Assembly: GCF_000204055.1 (NCBI RefSeq)
Contig: NW_006768786.1
Coordinates: 1,104,873-1,168,872 of the forward strand
Reading direction: 5' to 3'
Length of the DNA stretch: 64,000 bases
DNA from: Melampsora larici-populina 98AG31
Taxonomy: Eukaryota > Basidiomycota > Pucciniomycetes > Pucciniales > Melampsoraceae
The notes beneath the pieces are model-generated. The model was not told the origin of the DNA. It ran no database searches and saw only the letters and a list, made by a program, of their open reading frames with translations. The position numbers and the translations under genes are program-made. Below, piece after piece: positions 47,311 to 58,757 of this stretch (position 1 is its first letter; every line of letters begins with the position of its first letter).

Positions 47311-48670
47311 TTTGTTGTTATATTTTCTGATGCATAATGACAAGTTCATGTATTACCAAAAACATAACATGAAAACACAGTGAGATACTCTTTTTGATAG
47401 AGGCATTGAATATAAGAAATTATCTGCTGCCATATGGATCCTTTCACTGTCATCTCAATGCTCTCATTTTGGCTCAAGATTTCATTCTACTTCATATTGT
47501 ATTTTGTTCTTTTGATCTCCCAATAGAAACCCCACTCATCCAATAATACTATTTGCTTTTAACCCAATAATCAACTCATACTGATACCTCCGGAAAACTA
47601 CATGAGTTCAGGGAATGGTAACTATCTTATTACTCATTGTTGACTTTCTTTGTAGTCATCAATCATGAATGTTCAAATACATTTAGGATAGATATTGTTC
47701 CAAGAACCAAGATTCTGGGAATTAAAGACAACTAATCAAATCCATAAGACTGCTATGTAGTATGATGAAATGATAGGTACAGGTACATTGGTGGTTACCA
47801 ACGTACATTTGAGATAATCCTCTTCAAGTCCACAAACCTGCTGTGAGACTTCCACTCAGTAACCATCTCTGAGTGGTGTAGGTGGTGACAAAAGCACTGA
47901 GAAAGTTATGCAAAACCTATGTTTTTTTGACAAAAACATCCCCGGGGGACCTACTATCACTTCAATGGAAGGTCAATGTTACTCATACCATTTACTCACT
48001 CAATATTGAGTCAATGTTGAAGCTGTGATAATGTAAATTATCCAGAAAGAATTTTCATGAAGGGTTTACTAAGTCTTATCCAAGATCTGCTGTTCTTCAA
48101 GGTCATATGCACTAAGAGTCAACATGAACTTGAAGAAATAACCGCTCAAAAGTGGTATAACTCAGCCAAAACCGATTTACGGAATGCGAGAGGTGTCAAG
48201 GTGACAATGCAAAAATCAAAAATCAAAAATCACAATTCCCAGGTGCAAAATTCAACAATCAAAGACAAAACTACAGAAATTACTCAAATACAGGGATAAA
48301 ACCCCTGTACTGGAGTAAGAATCAAGTCAGAAACCCTTTTCAGACCAGGTTACGGCCCAAATTTCAGTAGATTTACAACTTGAAACTCAACATTTGTCAC
48401 CCCATTGTCGCATTGACACAAAAATGACCAGGAAAACCACAAAAGAGGAAATCAAAATTCAAAATTCAAAAGTCAAAAGTTGATAATCAAAAAACCACAA
48501 TCAACAAACCATAAACAAAGACCCCAAATATGAAAACTTCACATTGGATGATGAAAATTGTACAAACCACCTCTCTACCTCTCAACCAATCACATAACCC
48601 ACACACCACATACCATCACCAATCATCTTAGTCATTCTTCCAACTTTTGTCATAGTCTCCACCCATCCAC
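47311..48670. other. Spacer between KDZ pseudogene and alpha-kinase-like gene
   Basis: AT-rich, only short open frames without protein-like composition. No repeat boundary was recognised. Confidence 0.4.
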
Positions 48671-48689
48671 TTGTTCAACAAAACCTACA

Positions 48690-49045
48690 CGACACTGAAC
48701 TTCTTTGATTGTCTTTACTCTTCTTCATCCTTATTTGATTGTCTTCACTCTTCTTCATCCTTATTTGATCGTCTTCACTCTTCTTCATCCTTCTTTGACC
48801 GTCTTCACTCTTCTTCATCCTTCTTTGATTGTCTTCAATCCTCTTGGATATTTGTGGATTGGCTTCACCCTTCTTCAATATTCTTCGATCAGCTTCATTG
48901 TTCCTTAGTATTCTTCAATCAGCTTCAATCTTCTGTAATCTTCTTTGATTGGCTTCCATCTTCTTTAGTATTCTTCAACGGGCTTCAATATTCTTCAATA
49001 TTCTTCAATTGGCTTCAATCTTCTTCAATCTTCTTTGACTTTGGT
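48690..49045. repeat. Minisatellite of ~30-36-bp units directly upstream of the alpha-kinase-like gene
   Basis: About eleven units of the type TTTGATTGTCTTCACTCTTCTTCATCC. The first four are close to identical and later ones drift to CTTCAATATTC. The array stays open in one forward frame and ends about 30 bases before the ATG at 49072. Confidence 0.85.
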
Positions 49046-49071
49046 TTCTCAGATCTTAGTCTTTCACCATC

Positions 49072-51104
49072 ATGAACCGTCCCACTTGTCCCTTATGTCA
49101 AAGTACTCTCCGTCAAGGCAAACACAAAATATGTGGACCCTGCCTTGAAAACATCAATGCGGACCAAAACAAAAAGGGACCTTCTCCCCTCCAGCAGGCA
49201 TACACCCAACCTTCTCAACCCCGCCCTGCCAACCTCAAGGTCATCAATGCCAAAGCCGCTGTTGCAGCCCGTACCGCAACTTCCACTGGTACTCATGTCC
49301 ACCAACTTCAAAGCAACAAGTCAAAGCAAGCTGCTTCCAAGAAACAAGCTAGCAGCAACCGCATGTTTAATGGTCACCCAGCAGCACCTAAACCTCCACC
49401 TTTCACTACTCACTCTGGCCAAGTATGCTCTGTAGGATGGATGATGATATACAAAACCAGCTCTTTCACTCAAGGTCTACTTCGGGGAACTTTCACCGTG
49501 GATAGGTCCTTGTTGACACTCTTGGACAACACTAAGGAAGGCATCTTCAGCCAGTGGGACCACTATATTGACTCTCCTCTTTACCCTCAGGCACTCAAAG
49601 TTTACAACTCTGAGTATTTCAACCTGGCCAAAACCGGCCTTGCCTGGAAAGCACCTGTCGTCTTACATAACAATGAAGTTTTTGCCAGATATCTTGACAA
49701 CACTAAAGGAGAACCTAGCCTTGAGCTAATTTTTCTGGCTGACAAATATGTGAAAAATAATCCTTGGCTTTGACCTTCCACCAGTACCAGTAAGCGGGTA
49801 CAACCTCAACAACAAGCTAAAAGAAAGGCATCTCAACATTTGACTTATGAGTAGATGTTATTAGATGATGGAGATGAAGAAGGGAATTATGATGATAGTG
49901 ATAGTGATAGTGATCTGCCTTTGATATTCCAGCCAAGCAAGAAAGTCAAGTGTACACCTTCAACTTCAACAAAAGTCACCTCACCACGAGTCACTCAAAA
50001 GAAGGCTGCTAATTTGATATGCAAGAATAGTACTTACACACTCCCACCACCCATCACCCCACAAAAATCTCTCCACCATGCTCAGAGTGATGTAGGCCCT
50101 TTAGCTATGACTCATGTGATACCACCTCACCAGACAGGTAAGCTCACCGCTCTTGTTCACTACTCATTTTTGGTCTGGCTGACATGGCCTCCTTAGTACC
50201 GGCTTTTGATTTCAGAGAGGCTATTGATATCTCCGTATTTGGACAAAACCTTCCCAGGGCTTGCCCTGTTCCACCTGCTGAGAATTCAGATGGTTTCACC
50301 ATTGGGAAAAATGCATTTTGACAGGAGATGCGGAAGGTAAACCTGAATGGGTGGTAACACCATATCATTTCAAATTTGATGAAAGTGTGGTGATTGGAAA
50401 AGTTTCTCTCAGGACATGTTACAATGCCTTTGGAAAAGCACCTGGTGGTGAGGTCACTCCAATGGTTGCCAAGAAGCGGAGTGAGCTGCCTCCCAATATG
50501 ACTCATCTGGCTGTGCATAAAGAGTCCGGTCAAGTGTATGCTGCTGTTTCCATGGTGATTGAAAAGTTTAAGAAAGCTGCTTTGGGTCTCAATGAAATTC
50601 AACTTTTCCCTGCCACGGTTGACGCTATCCAAAACATTTGTGTGAGTCCAATATATGGATCCGATTTTATTCAAGCTTTCTCCATAACAAGTTTTTCTTT
50701 TCCAGATGGTTCATAACTTTCCGGTCTATGCAGGAAGCGGTGCTACAACAGAATGCACTTATTTCTTTGGAGAAGTACTTGATGTTACACAATACCGCAA
50801 GTATACCAGCAATCACAACTTTGAACTCCGGGGTTCTGACAGTCCTTTGGTGAATGAAGTAATGCAAGCTCTCAGTCATTGGTCTCATAAACACTATGAC
50901 AGAAGAAGAATGGTTGCAGATCTTCAGGGGGTAGGTTTGGTATTGACAGACCCTTTGATTGTGGATACAAGCAAGGAAGTACTTTTGTGCTTGCATTCAA
51001 ACATTTTGCCTGACTGTTTGTTTCACCCACAGTATGGCTTGGTGCAATGGAAACACTGGGAGGAAAGGCTTGGAGAATTTCTCTACCCAGCACAAATGCA
51101 ATAA
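49072..51104 (+). pseudogene. Alpha-type protein kinase-like gene with lesions
   Basis: Would encode an atypical (alpha/MHCK-EF2K) protein kinase. The start is a cysteine cluster (MNRPTCPLCQSTLRQGKHKI, CGPCLEN), then a low-complexity linker. The kinase-like part has TPYHFKFDESVVIGKVSLRT, then AGSGATTECTYFFGEVLD, QALSHWSHKHYDRRRMVADL and QGVGLVLTDPLIVD. The last motif matches the DLQG.G..LTDP signature of the family. Introns 50138-50196 and 50642-50705 are GT-AG and in frame. Defects are a TGA at 49771-49773, an in-frame TAG just before 49858, and a frame change near 50310-50320. The usual C-terminal zinc motif is not evident. The final TAA (51102-51104) is also the target duplication of the CACTA-type element that follows. 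Confidence 0.55.
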
Positions 51105-51581
51105 CACTACACAAATTTTCATCTTTACCGGGCGGTAAAGAAAACTACTGACATAGGAAAATGCTGAGGCAACAGTTAGAGAGCTAAAAATCTTAAAAAA
51201 TATGCACCTTGTTCCTGATGAGGGGGCGTCATGATGAGTATTTTTTATGAGTATTTTTTTGTATTTTACACACATATATTGGTTAAAGCACCAACAATAA
51301 AGGCTGAAAATCATCAACAACCCACCTGTAACAATACCTGAAATTTGGGTCCTGATTATGAAGACAATATTTTGTGGTCCGAAAACTTCAATAACTTTTG
51401 CAATTCTGCTACAGATAACTTGATTTTTGGATCATTCAAAAGCTGAACCCTTCTCATTTACACTTCATAGAGGAAGTAAGGTATTATCTAGTCATGTAAA
51501 CGCTCTACATATGTTCAAACAGTTCTGAATAAATATCTCTGTAGAATCTTTTGCAGACCGGCTACAGACACTGCGAACATA

Positions 51582-51738
51582 ATGTATTTTTCCAAGGTGA
51601 AAAATGATTACATTTATTTCACAAAATGATTAAAAATGCATTAATTCTGCATTAATTCTGCATTTTTCTGCATTAATTCTGCATTATTAATCATTTTGTG
51701 CATTAATGTCAATCATTTTTCACCTTGGAAAAATACAT
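51582..51738. mobile_element. 157-bp palindromic MITE with TA target site (mariner/Stowaway-like)
   Basis: Ends ATGTATTTTTCCAAGGTG and its inverse CACCTTGGAAAAATACAT, about 28 bp of near-perfect inverted repeat, flanked by TA (51580-51581 and 51739-51740). The interior repeats TGCATTAATTC several times. Confidence 0.75.
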
Positions 51739-51799
51739 TATTTTCACAGTGAGATGTGATGTCTGAATGATGAATGTAGAGGAAAGACTCACCTTTTTG

Positions 51800-52365
51800 C
51801 ACTACCCCAAATGACATCTTTACCCAGGGGTATAGAAAAGTAGTGCGGGCATAGAAAACTATGGGTGAAGTGCTTTTCTATACCCATAGAGATAGTATCC
51901 CCTATGCTATACCCACGGATGAAAATATCCACATGACCACAAGGACTGAATATAAATCTAGACTCAAAGCCCTTCTCGAGTCTTGTCCAATGGGAAAGCA
52001 TGTTCCATCAGTCATATTGTACATATGTAACAGGTGTCTGTCAATCTGTGTAAGATTGTGCATACATACTCACATACATTGCTGAACATGGTTGAGGATC
52101 CCTTTTATCAGCATAGAATTGTATTTCAGGATAAAAATATCAAAAAACAGAAAATTGAGATTCTGCGCACTGTAGCACTGCCTTTGGGTCCCAATACATA
52201 CAGCTGAGTCACCACAAAGAAAATACTCAATTTCTCAATCTCAAATATCTTACATAGGTGTATCAAAAGCATTGTTTATTGGTATAGAAAACTACCCTAC
52301 CAATAGTTTTCTATGCCCACGCTACTTTTCTATACCCCTGGGTAAAGATGTCAATTGTTGTAGTG
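51800..52365. mobile_element. 566-bp second-family CACTA-type MITE nested in copy 2
   Basis: Begins CACTACCCCAAATGACATC and ends ...CAATTGTTGTAGTG, with TTG on both sides (51797-51799 and 52366-52368). The inverted ends align over about 85 bases and include CTTTACCC-AG-GGGTATAG and CATAGAAAACTATGG. The motif TTCTATACCC recurs inside. The flanks (ACCTTTTTG / TTGATGAA) join to sequence matching the inverse of copy 1 near 37680. Confidence 0.9.
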
Positions 52366-52997
52366 TTGATGAATTCGCAATCAAGTGATTTGATCCAGAA
52401 CTGAAAAAGTTATTGATGTTTGAAGATTTCAAAATCCTGTCTTCAAAATCATGGGCCAAATTTCAGGTATTGTTACAGGTGGGTTGTTGATGATTTTCAG
52501 CCTTCATTGTTAGTACATTAACCAATATATGTGTGTAAAATACAAAAAAATACTCATCATGACGCCCCAACATCTAGGAACAAGGCACATATTGTTTCAG
52601 ATTTTTAGCTCTCTTCCTGTTGCCTCAGCATTTTTCTATGTCAGTAGTTTTCTTTACCGCCCGGTAAAGATGACATTTTGTGTAGTGTAAGATATGCAAG
52701 CACCTGGGGTTTCTACGGCCAAAGGCAACACAATGAAGTGTACGGGATGAGATGGAGCAGTTGTATGGAGGTAAATCTGGGGAACAGACTCATATTCCAG
52801 CAAGAGATTAGCACAAAGCGGAAAATCAGGAGTAAATTCTTTCCTTTCAATCTGTATTCCAAAATTTGTTGCTCTTGAAAAATCCAACAAATTACAAAAA
52901 CCCTTTGCTCACAAAATTATCATCTTAAAAACAAAAAAAAGATGTATATATCATTTTGAAAATCTGAGTGCTGAACCTTTTGTTTGCTTATAAAAGT

Positions 52998-54583
52998 TTA
53001 TCTTATTCTGAAGTTGGTCCACATTGGCCCGTTTCCGTTGCATCTGCTTATTGTAGGTCTCTGCAAGCCCACTGTGAATTTTTCCCAGCTCTCATCATCT
53101 AAACCACCCCGCTGTTCCATAATCTCCTTCATTCCAGCCACCACAGTGGTACTGATCTGAGTGCTACAAGTATAAGCAAGTACATGGTCTACCGCCCCTT
53201 TACTCTTTCCAATCCCTTTTCTTGCCTTGGTTTTTTCCCTTGTTACAGCGCCCAGCAAGTATGGTGTCATTTCCTTTTCTCCCTCAGAAAATAGTTGATG
53301 TTTGGTGTTGTGGCAAACATCTGTCGCCCACAGTAATTCCACCACATCAGCAGCATTGATGTCTAGAATAAACTTGAAATAGTTACTGATGTGAATTTCA
53401 AACTTGGCACCAACTTGGGGATGCTTCTTATCAATGCGGTCTCCAGTGTTCTTCTCTACGTCAATTTCTTCCTTCCTTTCAGCCAAAAGTTCCAGTCTTC
53501 TTGCCTGAGTAATAATTTTGGCTGCAATAGAATACATATGTCAGCAGATGGTCAGAACACTGTGAATATTAAATACTCAACATGTGTTGGCATCAATTAA
53601 GCAGAAGAAACCAGAAGCAAATCCGGTGGCATCAAAGTCACAATGAACACCATTGTGGAATTCTCCAGTGGTAGCAATCACATTGGATCCCATAAAAGCC
53701 TTGTCCCAAAAGACTTGGGCATTGGGTGATTTCTCCCACTCCTCGCTACCTGGCACTGGCTTGTTTGATCCCCACAGCGGGGCATCAGTCTCTTCTGCAA
53801 GTTTCTTGTTGGAATCATACACAAATAGAGATAAAGAACATGTACTTTCAGCATGAAAGTGCACTACCCAAGGAAGTTCATCTTGGCGGGCTTTGGCCTT
53901 GTCTAGTTTGGCTGGATCCTTGCTGGTAGCTGAATTTTGGGCATAGGTTGCTGGTGTTAAAACATGGAACAAATCAAGTTTCTGAAATATCCTCATGTGA
54001 AAAGGTGAAGATAAACAAACCAAGGACTGTTCCTCTTTGATATTGTCCAGCACGCTTAGATGATCTGTGACCAAATGCTTTCATGGTACCTTGCCACTTG
54101 TTGGGCGGTAGCATCTTGACTGCATGATTTTCCTTGATTACTCCCCGTGCTTCAGAGTGTTGATGCATGATCTGGATAGCCCTTTGAAAGTCTTTCCAAA
54201 GTTGCACTTGGGCAGGGTCATTGCTGGCGGGGTCCTGCAGCAAGAAATGTCAGCCATGTGGAAACAACAGAAAATTCAAGGGACTTGACCTCTTTGTTGA
54301 ACCTAGCAACACATATAAGCTTATTTCCAGCCAGATTCACAAGTACCACAGTTCCATAGGTCACTACTTGCTCTTTCCTGTTCCCGAATTGAGGGACTTG
54401 GAATACATCACAGTCCTCTGGCAAGACAAACCGGTCTTTGATTCCTGCTTGGATTCTTTGACTGACATGTTCTCTTCCAAGATCCTGGAATGGTTCCCGT
54501 TGGGTATTGTGCTGTTGAGCCTTCTTCCGCTTTTGGTACTTGACCATCTTTTGCTTGCGGAGGTCGGATACTGGTTTTGGCAT
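52998..54583 (-). CDS. TET/JBP-like 2-oxoglutarate/Fe(II) dioxygenase (474 aa, four exons), intact
   Basis: Likely nuclear dioxygenase of the TET/JBP group, whose members oxidise methylated or related bases in DNA; substrate unknown here. Exons 54583-54290, 54234-54028, 53981-53582 and 53521-52998 join in frame with GT-AG introns and no stops. The basic N-terminus (MPKPVSDLRKQKMVKYQKRK) leads to EDCDVFQVPQFGNRKEQVVT. The active-site region is GEFHNGVHCDFDATGFASGF with the H-x-D iron ligand pair (HCD), then FCLIDANTS across an intron. Further on, ADVVELLWATDVCHNTKHQL supplies the distal His, and YTCSTQISTTVVAGM follows the pattern I recall from rust Tet-like proteins. The family call rests on remembered motifs. 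A KDZ transposase pseudogene lies in the same block. Confidence 0.6.
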
Positions 54584-55482
54584 CTACAGAAAAAAAACTG
54601 TTGTTTTGATTAAATGTTCAACACTTCAAGATTTTGGAATGTGTGCGGGGATGGAATGAAAGAATGATTAAAGTGAATAAACATTGAGTGATTGGATATT
54701 TGGTGGATTGAATGTTGGATTTATGAAATGAATCAATGTGACATTTTATGAATGAATGATTGAATGAATGAGTATTGAGTAATTCCTTGAGGATTGAAAT
54801 CAGGAAGCACCAAGATACTTTTAGCAAAGGGTTAGGCTGGTATTTGGGGGTCCCCCCAGTCACTTGCCCTGCCCTTCACAAGACATCAACATCTCTGCAT
54901 GTATCTCAAGTACCTCTGTCTTCCATAATTGATGGTGAGTAAATCATGAGTGGTCAATGTTTTGATTTATATGACTCTTCTTTGGTGGTGAATTGAACAG
55001 ATGTTTGAGAAATCTTGAATAGTTTGAGGTTTGATTTATTAATCTACATTCAATTGGTTTCAGCTTCTTGTGGATTCTTCAAGGTGTTATTTCTTCTTGA
55101 GGATATAATATTTGTTCTTATATGTTCTGTCTTCATCTTGGTGAAGCAAAGAACAAATGAGAAGACAAAGGAAGAACATGGATTACCTTGGTTAATTCAA
55201 CAAATTGAAGGAAGCCCACAGAACAGATTTCAATAATAATAAGATCAGAAGAATCAGATAACAAAGGACTGGTTAAATGTTTCCACTTGAATGGTGGCTG
55301 AGTTGTGGTCAGCAATTACACGATGTATACACATGTAGCCTTACACCTTACAGTTGATATGTGTACATATCTCACATGTCAACATATGGTTCATTACTCA
55401 AGAACCATCATAGTTGACATGGCATACATAAGAATCTTTTGGTGAAGATAGCAGAAAACAAAACATAGAAAATACAAGACAT
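54584..55482. other. Spacer upstream of the TET/JBP-like gene
   Basis: AT-rich with simple TGAATGAATGA-type runs near 54720-54780 and a hairpin-prone TGTACATATCTCACATGTCA region near 55360. No coding region was recognised. Confidence 0.4.
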
Positions 55483-56854
55483 TCAATCAAGTTCTGTTCC
55501 ATCTTCATCCTCCCCTACAACTGTCAGTTTGGTGGTGTTGATCTTCACCATTGAGATATAAGCTTTAGGAAGAATAGCACAAGTCATACCCGGTACTTGC
55601 ACCAACCAATAGTATCCAATGTCGTAGGCCAGGCATATGGCCAGCTGAATCTTTTGAACCTTGACTTCACCAAACACTGATTTCCCAGAATGAACTGACC
55701 GCTTGTGAGGGAAATAGCCTCTGACCAAAAGTCCCATAATGTAATCATGAGTCCGGCACCAAATCTTCTCCAACTTTCGAATTTCCTCCGCTGCCTTGAT
55801 AATTGCCATAGCATTGCCCACTGGCACACGCTTATCCCTTGAAGCCAACATTAACCCTCTAACACCACTAGTTATACAACCAGCCAAGGAACCCCATGCA
55901 AACCCAACCTCCTTCAATTCTTCAATCTTCTTATTGATTTCGTTTTTGATTTGTTGTTGCTCTGTATCAGTTGCTTTTTCAGGAATCTTTGAATGGAAAT
56001 CAAGTAGAGCTAGGCCCATTAATACATTGTGAACACTGACTGAAAAGATTTGAAGATTATTTAATGTACCGGCTTTGACCACAGCTGATTTGTGTGCAAT
56101 TATTTGAGATCCTGACAAGCCTGAAGTAAGTAGATTTTCTCCGCCACCACTGGAACCTAAGGTTGGACAAGTTAATAATAAATGTGACACAAATTCATAA
56201 CTGTTTTTGTAAGGAGTAGCATCTGGGTTTTCTTCAAAGGTATTCTTGTGAATGCCTTGATCCCCAGCAACCGCAATAGCATCTTGAAATAAATTAGAAA
56301 CCTCTTGATGTTTCTTTCTTGAAGAAAATCCAATAGGCCGCACTGTCCGCCATAAGTGAAAAGGCCATGACTTCTTATCCAGGTCAGGTTTGAAAGAATC
56401 TTGAAAAAATGAAGGGCTCCATATGTTGGAGGTAAACAGCAATTCACCTTCAGCAGGTGTGAAGAATTGAAGTCCTGTGACATAATGGTATGTCAGTGGA
56501 TTTATTGTACAAAAGTTTAATCAATCATAGGTACTAACCTTGCTCATTAACAAATTCAAGCCAAGCTGAATTGGTCATCTTGCTGCCCGAAAAACACGTT
56601 CCCGGAGGTAATTGGAAAGATGGCTTTTCCAGGAGAGGAATATGCTCAAGCCTCATGGTGATCATGTTGAGAGCACTGTCTCTACCTTTGGCAAAGGTAG
56701 CTGAAGACATTTTTTTGGCCGGAAATTCGGTGAAACTTTGACAGAAAATATCTTGATGCTTCAGGATAAATTCCGTCTCCAAGGTTGCAGAATGCGAGTT
56801 GACTGGAATAGTTGCCACTTTGGTTGAGTCAAAGACTGGAATGTCTGTATCCAT
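55483..56854 (-). CDS. Unrecognised protein, two clear exons (435 aa), minus strand
   Basis: Function not recognised. Exons 56854-56539 and 56474-55483 join in frame at a GTTAGT...CACAG intron (VNEQ/GLQFFTPAEGE). The protein starts MDTDIPVFDSTKVATIPVNS. It has FHLWRTVRPIGFSSRKKHQE, a central Gly/Ser stretch, a helical segment (QQQIKNEINKKIEELKEVGF) and SLAGCITSGVRGLMLASRDK. It ends with an acidic tail. There is no signal peptide or obvious catalytic motif. An upstream frame, 57435-56952 (Pro/Ser-rich, DLDGEPISSPHLSPPPLSEP), may be a further 5' exon, but its splice phase does not fit. It is transcribed in the same direction as the TET/JBP-like gene. Confidence 0.5.
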
Positions 56855-56951
56855 TTTGTCATCACATGGTGTGACTTGGACATTTGTGTCTATGAGAGAC
56901 GGGAATGGTCAAAATCAGAGGAAAAGTTAAAAGAGTGTTTTCACTGAGTTC

Positions 56952-57435
56952 TTACCCTGAGAGGTACCTGGGCAAGTGTAAAATACAAACTGAACATATG
57001 CTTCTTAATGAGCTGAGTAATTGGTTCAACCGGGGAACCAACCTCCATTTTGAAATCTTCATCACGGGTCAAACGGGGTACCACATCACTGGTAACACGT
57101 TTGGATGGCTCAGTGGTGGCCGGCCGTGGTAACTGTGATGACCTCGTGTTGACTTCACACCCCGATTGGCGATCCAGAACTTCTGCAGGCAATCTGGAAG
57201 GCGGCTCAGGGGATCTTTCAGGACCCAGATCCTGAGAGCGTTTGGGAGCCAGAGAGCTTTGGGGAACCCTGGTTTGCCTGTGAGGTAATTCCTCAATGTG
57301 AGAGGATCCTTCAGGAGAAGGTTCTGAGAGGGGTGGTGGAGACAAATGAGGTGAGGAGATAGGTTCTCCATCTAAATCCGATTTCAATAACATGGAATTG
57401 CTGTTGTATAAGTTGTAAAGCCTATGGATACTCAT
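56952..57435 (-). CDS. Possible 5' exon: Pro/Ser-rich disordered ORF
   Basis: Open from ATG at 57435 (MSIHRLYNLYNSNSMLLKSD) and rich in Pro, Ser and Arg (PHRQTRVPQSSLAPKRSQDL). A GTAAGA donor lies at its end near 56952 and an AG acceptor at about 56890, but the direct join shifts frame relative to the next exon. It is either a separate gene piece, a mutated first exon or an unrelated open frame. Confidence 0.35.
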
Positions 57436-58700
57436 GCCCAGGCGGTTGCCGGCTGGACACGGCCGGTTCTTACTTAACTATATATACATACCCAATCCGA
57501 GCCAACCATGAGGTGCATATCACATACACAATCGGCTGAACACACGTGAAATAGCTCACCAATGATTTATCACCCTCACGTACATAACCCTAACTGCTGC
57601 ACCAACCATCCTCCACATATCACAGAGTGTCACATGTGTGAAATTGTTCATTGAAACATCACGGCCTATTGAATAAACCCACCATGCATACGCATACCCT
57701 GAACTCAAGGTCCCTTACAACTATCACCTAATTCCACCATAACCAAAGTTCCACCTCACCACGCATTCTCGCCTGCCACGGGGCACTAACAGTATGCCCT
57801 TATTTGATCCATCCGCACTATCTTACATTAGTAAAGTGAATTAAATTTGTACTAATGGATCCTTCCGCCATCCAGATTGCTGGATTGCTTTGCAATAAGC
57901 TTCAATCAACTTGAAACCACAAATTGCCACTGTAAGACTTTGTTTTGCTATCAATAATCACACCGCACTTTTACTTCTTTCAACCCCATCCCTCCATAAC
58001 CTTGACCAGTGGTATCTGGTGGATCAATTTGCGGGGATGTATTGATAGCTTCTGCATAACTTGATATACATCCCGCGGATATCCATTGTAATTCCACCTC
58101 CCGAATTCATGCCCTTTCCATCCGACCATACTAAAACCGACATTAAACCATTGTTCACCCACCAAAACTAACCATATTGTCCATCTTACCAATCCACAAC
58201 GTTAGGTTACATCACATCGACTCCAAATCACACTCAACGCAAGAATCCAAAGCGGTAAGATATCAAGCAACTTGCCACTCTAACATCTTTTCTTCTACCT
58301 CCTCCATTTCCATATGTGGTATAGTCCGAGGGCAAGTGGGTGACAATTTGGTGGGGATGAATTGATAGCTTCTGCATAACTTGATATACATCCTCCTGAG
58401 ATACAGTGTCAATCCGTATCCACTTGCCACTTTAGTATGTTTCTTTTACCTCCTCCATTTCCATATGTGGTATAGTCTTAGGGCAAGTGGGTGACAATTT
58501 GGCGGGGTTGTATTGATAGCTTCTGCATAACTTGATATACATCCTCCTGAGATACATTGTCAATCCATATCCCAAATGTGTTCCTCACACTTCCTCTTTT
58601 GCATTAAACCAACATTAATACACATTTGAATACTAACCGGGCATCCAATCCCCGCTGGTGACGGCAATTGATGGGTACAAATCTAGAACCCGGTTGGACA
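57436..58700. repeat. Non-coding region with three diverged ~90-150-bp repeats
   Basis: The core ATTGATAGCTTCTGCATAAC (followed by TTGATATACATCC) occurs near 58042, 58359 and 58512. The last two copies share an upstream extension (TACCTCCTCCATTTCCATAT, then GTGGTATAGTC..AGGGCAAGTG), giving a period near 150 bases. No gene was seen. Confidence 0.75.
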
Positions 58701-58757
58701 ACCGAGAGGAGGAATCCCACAGCAGCACTGGCACATGAAGAGTAAGTTTATTACTAA

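Larger units (their letters stand above)
51105..52687 (+). mobile_element. CACTA-type foldback MITE, copy 2, containing two further insertions
   Basis: Begins CACTACACAAATTTTC and ends ...ACATTTTGTGTAGTG, flanked by TAA on both sides (51102-51104 and 52688-52690). Body and ends match the copy at 37363-38177 in inverse orientation. It is 1583 bp because it contains a 157-bp TA-flanked element (51582-51738) and a 566-bp CACTA-type element (51800-52365). Without these and their duplications about 855 bp remain, close to the 815 bp of copy 1. Confidence 0.9.

Noticed and set aside
48671..49075. 134-residue repetitive open frame (FDCLHSSSS units)
   Set aside because: It is the translation of the minisatellite; every unit length happens to keep the frame open. 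No evidence of translation.
43913..58700. Single giant KDZ element with defined ends
   Set aside because: No matching inverted termini or 8-bp duplication could be located, so it is kept as a hypothesis only.
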